From Cherax quadricarinatus (lineage: Eukaryota > Arthropoda > Malacostraca > Decapoda > Parastacidae), in NCBI RefSeq assembly GCF_038502225.1, contig NC_091372.1, positions 9,226,024-9,290,023 on the forward strand: a DNA stretch of 64,000 nucleotides, in the 5' to 3' direction. Position numbers and translations under genes: made by a program. The notes beneath the pieces are model-generated. The model saw only the letters and a program-made list of their open reading frames with translations. It had not been told where the DNA came from and searched no databases. Below, piece by piece: positions 47,668-62,799 of the stretch (position 1 is its first letter; every line of letters begins with the position of its first letter).

Positions 47668-48965
47668 GTGTGTATGTACTCACCATTTGGGTTGCAGGGG
47701 TCGATTCACAGCTCCTGGCTCTGCTTCTCGCTGGTCGTTACTAGTCCACTCTCTCCCTGCTCCAAGGCTTCATTGTATCTCTTCTAAAGCTATGTGTGAT
47801 CCTGCCTATACTGCATCACTCTCAGATGTTACACTTCCTGACAACTCTATGACTGAGAAATGCTTCCTAACATCTCTGTGACTCATATAAGCTTTCAACT
47901 TCCAGCTGTGACCTTTTCTGTGTCCTATCTCTGAGACATCCTGTCCCTATCCACTTGTCAATTCCTCTTAGTATGTTATACGTCGTTATCACATGTTCCC
48001 TATCCCTTCTGTCCTCCAGTGTCGTCAGGATGAGTTCACTTAACCTCTCTCGTAGCTCGGACTAGTCTTGCAAACTCCAGTATGAGCCTGACATACACGG
48101 TGTACAGAGGCTTAAATTATTCCTTAGTTTGCTAAGACGCCATATGCTGCAGCAGTTATTTGGTTATGTGCGCTTCAGATGTGCTCGTTATTATACTCAC
48201 CCCAAGATCCTTTTACTTGAGTGAGGCTTGCTGTCTTTGGCTCCTAGCCGTACTCTGTCTGTGGTCTTCTTTGCATTCTCAGTCTTTATAACTTTGCACG
48301 TGGTGAGGTTAAACTCCAGGGCAGTTGCTGATCAGGCTTGCAGTCTGTTCAGATCCTTTGCAGTCCTACCTGATCCCCATCAGTTTGAATTTCCATTAGC
48401 TTCACATAGGAACAACTCTGAATCTATTCCTTCCGTCATAGTATTTACATGCACCAGAAAATACACTAAACTCAACTGACCCTTGAGGAGCCCCACTAGT
48501 CACAGGCGCCCACTCTGGCGTCCTCGTCACATACCATCACTCGTTGTTTCCTTCCTTTAGGTATTCTCTGATCCACTGCAGTGCCTTTCCTGTTATTCCT
48601 GCCTGATCCTCTAGCGTTTGCACTAATCTCTTGTGCAGAACTGTATCGAAAGGCCTTCTTACAGTCCAAGAAAATGCAGTCTACCCACCCCTCTCTCTCT
48701 CTCTCTCCTGTCGTACTTCTGTCACCTTGTCTCCTTTCTAGGTGCACCGCCATTCTTCTGATAATCTTCTCCATGATTTTGCATACTATACATGTCATTG
48801 GCACTGGTCTGTAGTTTAATGCTACGTATCTGTCTCCTTCTTAAAATTCGGACTGCATTTGCTCTCTTCAACACCTCAGAGTCGCCCTGTTTCAGTAGTG
48901 TGTTGACGATTGTTGTTAGTGGCACACAAGTGCCTCTGCTCCCTCTCTCAAGACTCATGAGAGAT
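47668..48965 (-). mobile_element. LINE family B, partial RT to 3' end, indel-rich
   Basis: Minus strand: near 48800 ITGMTCIVCKIMEKIIRR-like sequence, near 48690 a GWVDCIFLDCKKAF motif (RT F-x-D-x-x-K-A-F), near 48590 LEDQAGITGKALQWI-type sequence, then the C-terminal region and the 3' UTR tail (complement of GGTTGCAGGGGTCGATTCAC). About 85 bp between RT motifs and many single bases are missing compared with the family as I remember it, so no continuous frame remains. Confidence 0.75.
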
Positions 48966-48972
48966 GTTGTCC

Positions 48973-48988
48973 AGTGTGTGTGTGTGTG

Positions 48989-49059
<71 letters not shown>

Positions 49060-49082
49060 CGTGTTGTGTGTGTGTGTGTGTG
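48973..49082. repeat. (GT)n microsatellite
   Basis: About 110 bp of GT with TGTTG and TTCGTG interruptions; abuts a LINE family B 3' end. Confidence 0.97.
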
Positions 49083-49553
49083 TACTCACCTAATTGTAGT
49101 CACCTAATTGTGGTTTCCAGGGGTCGAGACTCACCTCTTGGCCCCTGCCTCTTCACTGATCACTATAGATCCTCTCTCTCTCTCTCTCTCTGCTCCTGAG
49201 CTTTGTCATACACTCGTCTTAAAAGTATGTATGGTTCCTGCCTCCACTACATCACTTTCTAGACTATTCCACTTCCTGACAACTCTATGACTGAAAAATA
49301 CTTCCTAACATCCCTGTGACTCGTCTGAGTCTTCAGCTCATTATGACCTCTTGTTTCTGTGTCCATCTCTGGAACATCCTCTCTGTCCACCTTATCTATT
49401 CCACGCAGTATTTTGTATGTCGCTACCATGTCCCCCCTAACCCTCCTGTCCTCCAGTGTCGTCAGGATGATTTCCCTCAACCTTTCTTCTGAGGACATTC
49501 CCTGAGCTCCGGAACTAACCTTGTGCAAACCTTGCACTTTCTCTAATTTCACG
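49083..49553 (-). mobile_element. LINE family B, 3' end, second copy
   Basis: The minus frame reads LEDRRVRGDMVATYKILRG, IDKVDREDVPEMDTETRGHN and KYFSVIELSGSGIV, the C-terminal region of the same ORF2, then the 3' tail at 49083-49160. Oriented like the neighbouring copy and separated from it by (GT)n. Confidence 0.8.
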
Positions 49554-49687
<134 letters not shown>

Positions 49688-49811
49688 ACAAACATACCCC
49701 CAGCAGGCGAGGGTAACAAGGCCAACACACTGTTACTGAGTATTTCTTCAGACCAGCAAAAACTTGTCATGCTACATGAACTTCTATCCCAGGGAAGTGG
49801 CTATACTGCAG

Positions 49812-51078
49812 AGGGCAGGCCGGATGTGGGGGTTGGGCAGGCCGGATGTGGGGGTTGGGCAGGCCGGATGTGGGGGTTGGGCAGGCCGGATGTGGGGTTG
49901 GGCAGGCCGGATGTTGGGCAGGCCGTTGGACCAGATGTCTGGGCGGATGTGGGTTGGGCATGGGCCGAGGGGTTGGCAGGCGGATGTGGGAGTGGGCAGG
50001 CGGATGTGGGGTGGGGGGATGTGGAGCAGGCCGGTGGGGCATGGATGGGGGCTGGGCAGGCCGGATGTGGGGTGGAGGCGATGTGAGGCGGGCAGGCCGG
50101 ATGTGGGGCTGGGCAGGCCGGATTGGGGCTGGCAGGCAGGATGGGGCTTGGCAGGATGTGGGGCTGGGCAGGCCGGATGGGGTACTGAGGCGATTGGGGA
50201 CGGGCAGGCCGGATGGGAGCTGGGCAGACCGGATGGGGACGAGGCCGGATGTGGGAGCAGACCGATGTGGAAGGCCAGGCGGATGGGGCTGAGGGGCGGA
50301 TGGGAACTGGGCGGCCGTGATGGGGGGGCTAGGCCGGATGGGGAGCTGGCAGGCCGGATGGGGGCGTAGGTTGGATGGGGCTGGGCAGGCCGGATGGGAG
50401 TGGAGGCTGCGGGGAGTGGGCAGGCCGGATGTGGGGAGCTGGGTAGGCGGATGTGGAACTGGTGGCGGATGGGGAGCTGGGTAGACCGGATGTGGGAACT
50501 GCAGGCGGGGGAGCTGGAGGCCGGATGTGGGGCTGGGCAGGCCTGTGTGGAGCTAGGTGGCCGGATGTGGGGGCTGGAGCCGGATGAGGCTGGTAGACGG
50601 ATGTGGGGAACTGGAGGCATGAGGGGAGCTGGTGACCGGATGGGGCTGGAGGGATGTGGAGAGCTGGGTAGGCCGTGGGAACTGGGCAGGCCTGATGGGA
50701 GACTGGCCGGAGTGGGAGCTGGGCCGGGATGTGGGAGCTGGGAGTTGATGGAGCGGGCCGGATGTGGGAAGGGTAGGACGATGTGGACGTGGCAGATGTG
50801 GAGGTGAGCCGGATTGGGGCGACCGGATGGAGCTGAGGCCGGATGTGGGAGCTGGAGGCCGATGGAGCTGAGGCCGGATGTGGAAGCTGGAGGCAGATGT
50901 GGGAGCGACAGGCCGATGTGGGGCATGGCAGGCGGGATGGGGAGCTGGAGGCCGGATGTGGCGGGAGGCCGATGAGCTGGACAGGATGGGCTGGCAGGCG
51001 GATGGGGACCAGGCAGATGTGAGCTGCAGGCCGGAGGGAGCTGGGCAGGCCGGATATGGTGCTGGGTAAGCCGGGTAT
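49812..51078. repeat. G-rich minisatellite, about 20-22-bp unit, indel-rich
   Basis: Unit GGGCAGGCCGGATGTGGGG + CT, regular at 49812-49920, then increasingly irregular with frequent short deletions. Several G-runs of three or more per 40 bp on the plus strand. Long frames on both strands are repeat artefacts. Confidence 0.93.
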
Positions 51079-51616
<538 letters not shown>

Positions 51617-52428
51617 AGCGACAAACCAGAGGTTAGGTCTTGAGGACTGCATGAGTAATCAAGATTGATGTACTGAACGGAGACTAGCAGAAATTCCTTG
51701 ACCCAAGATCATCAACACATCCTCGAAGGATGACGATCTGGAGATGTGACTAGGAGTATATACTCACACGGGGATTTTCAACGTTTCTCATATTACCCCT
51801 GGGCTGATGTATTCTCATTTACCCCGACTTCCTGACCAGAAATTGATGCGCCATGAAGAAACAGAAAAATGAGGTCAGAAAAAATAAATATTTACGTTTT
51901 ATAAAAAAGCATCGAATATTTACCTTCGCATGTAATTTTTATCCCAAGGTAAATTATCCCTAAGGGTAATTATCCCAAGGTAAATTTACCCCTGGTTGAG
52001 AATCACTTTTAATTGCAGAATAATGAGCTTCGGTGATCCTTGTCTCACTATTTTAAATTTCACAGGTGAAGGCCAAATTTTTTCTCAAAATGATATTTCA
52101 GAAATATTTTAGAAAGTCACTTTGAAATCTATGGAAAAAATTAGAATTTGATTACACAGTCGTCTGTATATTTATACCTTCCAAAGGTCAATGATCTGTA
52201 TGTGTCTCATGGGAAGCCCAGGAGCTGTAGCTCGGTGTCCTAATGAGGCCCGTGAACTAAAATTATACTCTTTGAAAAACTGAAATGTCGAGGAAAGTGC
52301 TATGTCATTAATAGGGTCAGGAGCTGTAGCTCAACTCCCTTAAGAGGTCCTCCAGATGTACACAAATAGATGCACAGGTGAGTACATAGATACGTACACA
52401 AGTACACAGGTAGGTACACATGTACACA
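51617..52428. other. Spacer before the large satellite
   Basis: Two short GGAGCTGTAGCTC phrases (52209, 52320) resemble the LINE family B tail. From about 52370 the sequence becomes a degenerate GTACACAGGT-type repeat leading into the satellite. Confidence 0.5.
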
Positions 52429-55400
52429 GGAATGATGGTGGGTACACAGGAACGATGGTTGGTACATAGGAACGATGGTTGGTACATAGGAACGATGGTT
52501 GGTACACATGAACGATGGTTGGTACATAGGAACGATGGTTGGTACACATGAACGATGGTTGGTACATAGGAACGATGGTTGGTACACATGAACGATGGTT
52601 GGTACACGTGAACGATGGTTGGTACACATGAACGATGGTTGGTACATAGGAACGATGGTTGGTACACATGAACGATGGTTGGTACATAGGAACGATGGTT
52701 GGTACACATGAACGATGGTTGGTACACATGAACGATGGTTGGTACACGTGAACGATGGTTGGTACACATGAACGATGGTTGGTACATAGGAACGATGGTT
52801 GGTACACATGAACGATGGTTGGTACATAGGAACGATGGTTGGTACACATGAACGATGGTTGGTACATAGGAACGATGGTTGGTACACATGAACGATGGTT
52901 GGTACATAGGAACGATGGTTGGTACATAGGAACTATGGTTGGTACACATGAACGATGGTTGGTACATAGGAACGATGGTTGGTACACATGAACGATGGTT
53001 GGTACATAGGAACGATGGTTGGTACACATGAACGATGGTTGGTACATAGGAACGATGGTTGGTACACATGAACGATGGTTGGTACACATGAACGATGGTT
53101 GGTACACGATGGTTGGTACATAGGAACGATGGTTGGTACACATGAACGATGGTTGGTACATAGGAACGATGGTTGGTACACATGAACGATGGTTGGTACA
53201 CATGAACGATGGTTGGTACACATGAACGATGGTTGGTACACATGAACGATGGTTGGTACACATGAACGATGGTTGGTACATAGGAACGATGGTTGGTACA
53301 TGAACGATGGTTGGTACATAGGAACGATGGTTGGTACATAGGAACGATGGTTGGTACATAGGAACGATGGTTGGTACACGATGGTTGGTACATAGGAACG
53401 ATGGTTGGTACACATGAACGATGGTTGGTACACATGAACGATGGTTGGTACATAGGAACGATGGTTGGTACACATGAACGATGGTTGGTACACATGAACG
53501 ATGGTTGGTACATAGGAACGATGGTTGGTACACATGAACGATGGTTGGTACACATGAACGATGGTTGGTACACATGAACGATGGTTGGTACACATGAACG
53601 ATGGTTGGTACATAGGAACGATGGTTGGTGGTTGGTACACATGAACGATGGGTGAACGATGGTTGGTACACATGAACGATGGTTGGTACATAGGAACGAT
53701 GGTTGGTACACATGAACGATGGTTGGTACACATGAACGATGGTTGGTACATAGGAACGATGGTTGGTACACGATGAACGATGGTTGGTACATAGGAACGA
53801 TGGTTGCTACATATGAACGATGGTTGGTACATAGGAACGATGGTTGGTACACATGAACGATGGTTGGTACATAGGAACGATGGTTGGTACACATGAACGA
53901 TGGTTGGTACATAGGAACGATGGTTGGTACATAGGAACGATGGTTGGTACATAGGAACGATGGTTGGTACATAGGAACGATGGTTGGTACACATGAACGA
54001 TGGTTGGTACACATGAACGATGGTTGGTACACATGAACGATGGTTGGTACACATGAACGATGGTTGGTACACATGAACGATGGTTGGTACACATGAACGA
54101 TGGTTGGTACACGTGAACGATGGTTGGTACACATGAACGATGGTTGGTACATAGGAACGATGGTTGGTACATAGGAACGATGGTTGGTACACATGAACGA
54201 TGGTTGGTACATAGGAACGATGGTTGGTACATAGGAACGATGGTTGGTACATAGGAACGATGGTTGGTACATAGGAACGATGGTTGGTACACATGAACGA
54301 TGGTTGGTACATAGGAACGATGGTTGGTACACATGAACGATGGTTGGTACATAGGAACGATGGTTGGTACACGTGAACGATGGTTGGTACACATGAACGA
54401 TGGTTGGTACATAGGAACGATGGTTGGTACATAGGAACGATGGTTGGTACACATGAACGATGGTTGGTACATAGGAACGATGGTTGGTACATAGAAACGA
54501 TGGTTGGTACACATGAACGATGGTTGGTACATAGGAACGATGGTTGGTACACGTACAATGGTTGGTACACATGAACGATGGTTGGTACATAGGAACGATG
54601 GTTGGTACACATAAACGATGGTTGGTACACGTGAACGATGGTTGGTACACGTGAACGATGGTTGGTACATAGGAACGATGGTTGGTACATAGGAACGATG
54701 GTTGGTACACGTGAACGATGGTTGGTACACGTGAACGATGGTTGGTACACATGAACGATGGTTGGTACACATGAACGATGGTTGGTACATAGGAACGATG
54801 GTTGGTACATAGGAACGATGGTTGGTACATAGGAACGATGGTTGGTACATAGGAACGATGGTTGGTACATAGGAACGATGGTTGGTACATAGGAACGATG
54901 GTTGGTACATAGGAACGATGGTTGGTACACATGAACGATGGTTGGTACATAGGAACGATGGTTGGTACACATGAACGATGGTTGGTACATAGGAACGATG
55001 GTTGGTACATAGGAACGATGGTTGGTACATAGGAACGATGGTTGGTACACATGAACGATGGTTGGTACACGTGAACGATGGTTGGTACACATGAACGATG
55101 GTTGGTACACGTGAACGATGGTTGGTACACATGAACGATGGTTGGTACACGTGAACGCTGGTTGGTACATAGGAACGATGGTTGGTACATAGGAACGATG
55201 GTTGGTACATAGGAACGATGGTTGGTACATAGGAACGATGGTTGGTACATAGGAACGATGGTTGGTACATAGGAACGATGGTTGGTACACGTGAACGATG
55301 GTTGGTACATAGGAACGATGGTTGGTACATAGGAACGATGGTTGGTACACATGAACGATGGTTGGTACACGTGAACGATGGTTGGTACACGTGAACGATG

Positions 55401-58400
55401 GTTGGTACATAGGAACGATGGTTGGTACACATGAACGATGGTTGGTACACGTGAACGATGGTTGGTACATAGGAACGATGGTTGGTACACATGAACGATG
55501 GTTGGTACACGTGAACGATGGTTGGTACACGTGAACGATGGTTGGTACACATGAACGATGGTTGGTACATAGGAACGATGGTTGGTACACGTGAACGATG
55601 GTTGGTACATAGGAACGATGGTTGGTACACATGAACGATGGTTGGTACACATGAACGATGGTTGGTACACATGAACGATGGTTGGTACACATGAACGATG
55701 GTTGGTACACATGAACGATGGTTGGTACACATGAACGATGGTTGGTACATAGGAACGATGGTTGGTACATAGGAACGATGGTTGGTACACATGAACGATG
55801 GTTGGTACATAGGAACGATGGTTGGTACATAGGAACGATGGTTGGTACATAGGAACGATGATTGGTACATAGGAACGATGGTTGGTACACATGAACGATG
55901 GTTGGTACACATGAACGATGGTTGGTACACATGAACGATGGTTGGTACACATGAACGTTGGTTGGTACACATGAACGATGGTTGGTACACATGAACGATG
56001 GTTGGTACATAGGAACGATGGTTGGTACATAGGAACGATGGTTGGTACACATGAACGATGGTTGGTACATAGGAACGATGGTTGGTACACATGAACGATG
56101 GTTGGTACATAGGAACGATGGTTGGTACATAGGAACGATGGTTGGTACATAGGAACGATGGTTGGTACATAGGAACGATGGTTGGTACACATGAACGATG
56201 GTTGGTACACATGAACGATGGTTGGTACACATGAACGATGGTTGGTACACATGAACGATGGTTGGTACACATGAACGATGGTTGGTACACATGAACGATG
56301 GTTGGTACATAGGAACAATGGTTGGTACATAGGAACGATGGTTGGTACATAGGAACGATGGTTGGTACACATGAACGACGGTTGGTACATAGGAACAATG
56401 GTTGGTACATAGGAACGATGGTTGGTACACATGAACGATGGTTGGTACATAGGAACGATGGTTGGTACATAGGAACGATGGTTAGTACATAGGAACGATG
56501 GTTGGTACATAGGAACGATGGTTGGTACACATGAACGATGGTTGGTACATAGGAACGATGGTTGGTACATAGGAACGATGGTTGTACATAGGAACGATGG
56601 TTGGTACACATGAACGATGGTTGGTACACATGAACGATGGTTGGTACATAGGAACGATGGTTGGTACATAGGAACGATGGTTGGTACACATGAACGATGG
56701 TTGGTACATAGGAACGATGGTTGGTACACATGAACGATGGTTGGTACATAGGAACGATGGTTGGTACATAGGAACGATGGTTGGTACATAGGAACGATGG
56801 TTGGTACATAGGAACGATGGTTGGTACATAGGAACGATGGTTGGTACATAGGAACGATGGTTGGTACATAGGAACGATGGTTGGTACACATGAACGATGG
56901 TTGGTACATAGGAACGATGGTTGGTACATAGGAACGATGGTTGGTACATAGGAACGATGGTTGGTACATAGGAACGATGGTTGGTACATAGGAACGATGG
57001 TTGGTACATAGGAACGATGGTTGGTACATAGGAACGATGGTTGGTACATAGGAACGATGGTTGGTACATAGGAACGATGGTTGGTACATAGGAACGATGG
57101 TTGGTACATAGGAACGATGGTTGGTACACATGAACGATGGTTGGTACATAGGAACGATGGTTGGTACATAGGAACGATGGTTGGTACATAGGAACGATGG
57201 TTGGTACATAGGAACGATGGTTGGTACACATGAACGATGGTTGGTACATAGGAACGATGGTTGGTACATAGGAACGATGGTTGGTACATAGGAACGATGA
57301 TTGGTACACATGAACGATGGTTGGTACATAGGAACGATGGTTGGTACATAGGAACGATGGTTGGTACATAGGAACGATGGTTGGTACACATGAACGATGG
57401 TTGGTACATAGGAACGATGGTTGGTACACATGAACGATGGTTGGTACATAGGAACGATGGTTGGTACATAGGAACGATGGTTGGTACATAGGAACGATGG
57501 TTGGTACACATGAACGATGGTTGGTACATAGGAACGATGGTTGGTACACATGAACGATGGTTGGTACATAGGAACGATGGTTGGTACATAGGAACGATGG
57601 TTGGTACATAGGAACGATGGTTGGTACATAGGAACGATGGTTGGTACACATGAACGATGGTTGGTACATAGGAACGATGGTTGGTACATAGGAACGATGG
57701 TTGGTACATAGGAACGTACATGATGGTTGGTACACATGAACGATGGTTGGTACATAGGAACGATGGTTGGTACATGAACGATGTTTGGTACACAGGAACG
57801 ATGGTTGGTACATAGGAACGATGGTTGGTACATAGGAACGATGGTTGGTACATAGGAACGATGGTTGGTACATAGGAACGATGGTTTGTACATAGGAACG
57901 ATGGTTGGTACATAGGAACGATGGTTGGTACATAGGAAAGATGGTTGGTACACATGAACGATGGTTGGTACATAGGAACGATGGTTGGTACACATGAACG
58001 ATGGTTGGTACACATGAACGATGGTTGGTACATAGGAACGATGGTTGGTACATAGGAACGATGGTTGGTACACATGAACGATGGTTGGTACATAGGAACG
58101 ATGGTTGGTACATAGGAACGATGGTTGGTACATAGGAACGATGGTTGGTACATAGGAACGATGGTTGGTACATAGGAACGATGGTTGGTACATAGGAACG
58201 ATGGTTGGTACATAGGAACGATGGTTGGTACATAGGAACGATGGTTGGTACACATGAACGATGGTTGGTACATAGGAACGATGGTTGGTACATAGGAACG
58301 ATGGTTGGTACACATGAACGATGGTTGGTACATAGGAACGATGGTTGGTACATAGGAACGATGGTTGGTACACATGAACGATGGTTGGTACACATGAACG

Positions 58401-61400
58401 ATGGTTGGTACATAGGAACGATGGTTGGTACATAGGAACGATGGTTGGTACATAGGAACGATGGTTGGTACATAGGAACGATGGTTGGTACATAGGAACG
58501 ATGGTTGGTACATAGGAACGATGGTTGGTACACATGAACGATGGTTGGTACACATGAACGATGGTTGGTACATAGGAACGATGGTTGGTACACATGAACG
58601 ATGGTTGGTACATAGGAACGATGGTTGGTACACATGAACGATGGTTGGTACATAGGAACGATGGTTGGTACATAGGAACGATGGTTGGTACATAGGAACG
58701 ATGGTTGGTACATAGGAACGATGGTTGTTTCATAGGAACGATGGTTGGTACACATGAACGATGGTTGGTACACAGGAACGATGGTTGGTACATAGGAACG
58801 ATGGTTGGTACATAGGAACGATGGTTGGTACACATGAACGATGGTTGGTACATAGGAACGATGGTTGGTACACATGAACGATGGTTGGTACATAGGAACG
58901 ATGGTTGGTACACATGAACGATGGTTGGTACATAGGAACGATGGTTGGTACACATGAACGATGGTTGGTACATAGGAACGATGGTTGGTACATAGGAACG
59001 ATGGTTGGTACATAGGAACGATGGTTGGTACATAGGAACGATGGTTGGTACACATGAACGATGGTTGATACACATGAACGATGGTTGATACACATGAACG
59101 ATGGTTGGTACATAGGAACGATGGTTGGTACACATGAACGATGGTTGGTACATAGGAACGATGGTTGGTACATAGGAACGATGGTTGGTACATAGGAACG
59201 ATGGTTGGTACACATGAACGATGGTTGGTACATAGGAACGATGGTTGGTACACAGGAACGATGGTTGGTACATAGGAACGATGGTTGGTACATAGGAACG
59301 ATGGTTGGTACACATGAACGATGGTTGGTACATAGGAACGATGGTTGGTACACATGAACGATGGTTGGTACATAGGAACGATAGTTGGTACACATGAACG
59401 ATGGTTGGTACATAGGAACGATGGTTGGTACATAGGAACGATGGTTGGTACACATGAACGATGGTTGGTACATAGGAACGATGGTTGGTACACATGAACG
59501 ACGGTTGGTACATAGGAACGATGGTTGGTACATAGGAACGATGGTTGGTACACATGAACGATGGTTGGTACATAGGAACGATGGTTGGTACATAGGAACG
59601 ATGGTTGATCCACATGAACGATGGTTGGTACATAGGAACGATGGTTGGTACACATGAACGACGGTTGGTACATAGGAACGATGGTTGGTACATAGGAACG
59701 ATGGTTGGTACACATGAACGATGGTTGGTACATAGGAACGATGGTTGGTACACATGAACGATGGTTGGTACATAGGAACGATGGTTGGTACACATGAACG
59801 ATGGTTGGTACGTAGGAACGATGGTTGGTACATAGGAACGATGGTTGGTACATAGGAACGATGGTTGGTACACATGAACGATGGTTGGTACATAGGAACG
59901 ATGGTTGGTACACAGGAACGATGGTTGGTACATAGGAACGATGGTTGGTACACATGAACGATGGTTGGTACATAGGAACGATGGTTGGTACACAGGAACG
60001 ATGGTTGGTACATAGGAACGATGGTTGGTACACATGAACGATGGTTGGTACATAGGAACGATGGTTGGTACACATGAACGATGGTTGGTACACATGAACG
60101 ATGGTTGGTACATAGGAACGATGGTTGGTACATAGGAACGATGGTTGGTACACATGAACGATGGTTGGTACACATGAACGATGGTTGGTACACATGAACG
60201 ATGGTTGGTACATAGGAACGATCGTTGGTACATAGGAACGATGGTTGGTACACATGAACGATGGTTGGTACACATGAACGATGGTTGGTACATAGGAACG
60301 ATGGTTGGTACACATGAACGATGGTTGGTACATAAGAACGATGGTTGGTACACATGAACGATGGTTGGTACATAGGAACGATGGTTGATACACATGAACG
60401 ATGGTTGGTACACATGAACGATGGTTGGTACATAGGAACGATGGTTAGTACATAGGAGCGATGGTTGGTACACATGAACGATGGTTGGTACATAGGAACG
60501 ATGGTTGGTACACATGAACGATGGTTGGTACATAGGAACGATGGTTGGTACATAGGAACGATGGTTGGTACACATGAACGATGGTTGGTACACATGAACG
60601 ATGGTTGGTACACATGAACGATGGTTGGTACACATGAACGATGGTTGGTACACATGAACGAGGGTTGGTACACATGAACGATAGTTGGTACACATGAACG
60701 ATGGTTGGTACACATGAACGATGGTTGGTACACATGAACGATGGTTGGTACATAGGAATGATGGTTGGTACACATGAACGATGGTTGGTACATAGGAACG
60801 ATGGTTGGTACACATGAACGATGGTTGGTACACATGAACGATGGTTGGTACATAGGAACGATGGTTGGTACATAGGAACGATGGTTGGTACATAGGAACG
60901 ATGGTTGGTACACATGAACGATGGTTGGTACATAGGAACGATGGTTGGTACATAGGAACGATGGTTGGTACACATGAACGATGGTTGGTACATAGGAACG
61001 ATGGTTGGTACATAGGAACGATGGTTGGTACATAGGAACGATGGTTGGTACATAGGAACGGTGGTTGGTACACATGAACGATGGTTGGTACATAGGAACG
61101 ATGGTTGGTACATAGAAACGATGGTTGGTACATAGGAACGATGGTTGGTACACATGAACGATGGTTGGTACATAGGAACGATGGTTGGTACATAGGAACG
61201 ATGGTTGGTACACATGAACGATGGTTGGAACATAGGAACGATGGTTGGTGCACATGAACGATGGTTGGTACATAGGAACGATGGTTGGTACATAGGAACG
61301 ATGGTTGGTACACATGAACGATGGTTGGTACATAGGAACGATGGTTGGTACATAGGAACGATGGTTGGTACATAGGAACGATGGTTGGTACACATGAACG

Positions 61401-62799
61401 ATGGTTGGTGCATAGGAACGATGGTTGGTACATAGGAACAATGGTTGGTACACATGAACGATGGTTGGTACATAGGAGCGATGGTTGGTACATAGGAACG
61501 ATGGTTGGTACACATGAACGATGGTTGGTACATAGGAACGATGGTTGGTACACATGAACGATGGTTGGTACATAGGAACGATGGTTGGTACATAGGAACG
61601 ATGGTTGGTACACATGAACGATGGTTGGTACATAGGAACGATGGTTGGTACATAGGAACGATGGTTGGTACACATGAACGATGGTTGGTACATAGGAACG
61701 ATGGTTGGTACACATGAACGATGGTTGGTACATAGGAACGATGGTTGGTACATAGGAACGATGGTTGGTACACATGAACGATGGTTGGTACATAGGAACG
61801 ATGGTTGGTACACATGAACGATGGTTGGTACATAGGAACGATGGTTGGTACATAGGAACGATGGTTGGTACACATGAACGATGGTTGGTACATAGGAACG
61901 ATGGTTGGTACATAGGAACGATGGTTGGTACACATGAACGATGGTTGGTACATAGGAACGATGGTTGGTACATAGGAACGATGGTTGGTACACATGAACG
62001 ATGGTTGGTACATAGGAACGATGGTTGGTACATAGGAACGATGGTTGGTACACATGAACGATGGTTGGTACATAGGAACGATGGTTGGTACATAGGAACG
62101 ATGGTTGGTACACATGAACGATGGTTGGTACATAGGAACGATGGTTGGTACATAGGAACGATGGTTGGTACATAGGAACGATGGTTGGTACACATGAACG
62201 ATGGTTGGTACATAGGAACGATGGTTGGTACATAGGAACGATGGTTGGTACACATGAACGATGGTTGGTACATAGGAACGATGGTTGGTACATAGGAACG
62301 ATGGTTGGTACACATGAACGATGGTTGGTACATAGGAACGATGGTTGGTACATAGGAACGATGGTTGGTACACATGAACGATGGTTGGTACATAGGAACG
62401 GTGGTTGGTACATAGGAACGATGGTTGGTACATAGGAACGATGGTTGGTACATAGGAACGATGGTTGGTACACATGAACGATGGTTGGTACATAGGAACG
62501 ATGGTTGGTACATAGGAACGATGGTTGGTACACATGAACGATGGTTGGTACATAGGAACGATGGTTGGTACATAGGAACGATGGTTGGTACATAGGAACG
62601 ATGGTTGGTACACATGAACGATGGTTGGTACATAGGAACGATGGTTGGTACATAGGAACGATGGTTGGTACATAGGAACGATGGTTGGTACATAGGAACG
62701 ATGGTTGGTACATAGGAACGATGGTTGGTACATAGGAACGATGGTTGGTACACATGAACGATGGTTGGTACATAGGAACGATGGTTGGTACACAGGAAG
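52429..62799. repeat. 20-bp satellite, about 518 units
   Basis: Unit GAACGATGGTTGGTACAYAK. Main variants: A (CACATGAACG), B (CATAGGAACG) and C (CACGTGAACG, only about 52610-55600). Between about 61740 and 62400 the order is a regular B-B-A trimer (60 bp). Indels cluster at 53100-53780, 54550 and 57710-57790. A minus frame of 3478 codons exists only because 60 bp encode 20 residues without a stop. Both edges grade into a GTACACAGG-rich degenerate form. Confidence 0.98.

Noticed and set aside
48496..48804. Independent 102-codon gene
   Set aside because: Matches reverse transcriptase words of the surrounding LINE family B copy and is broken on both sides.
52317..62753. 3478-codon open frame and several others over 400 codons
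   Set aside because: Produced by a 20-bp satellite whose 60-bp period has no stop in several frames. No signal peptide, domain or promoter, and frames persist through indels only because all frames look alike.
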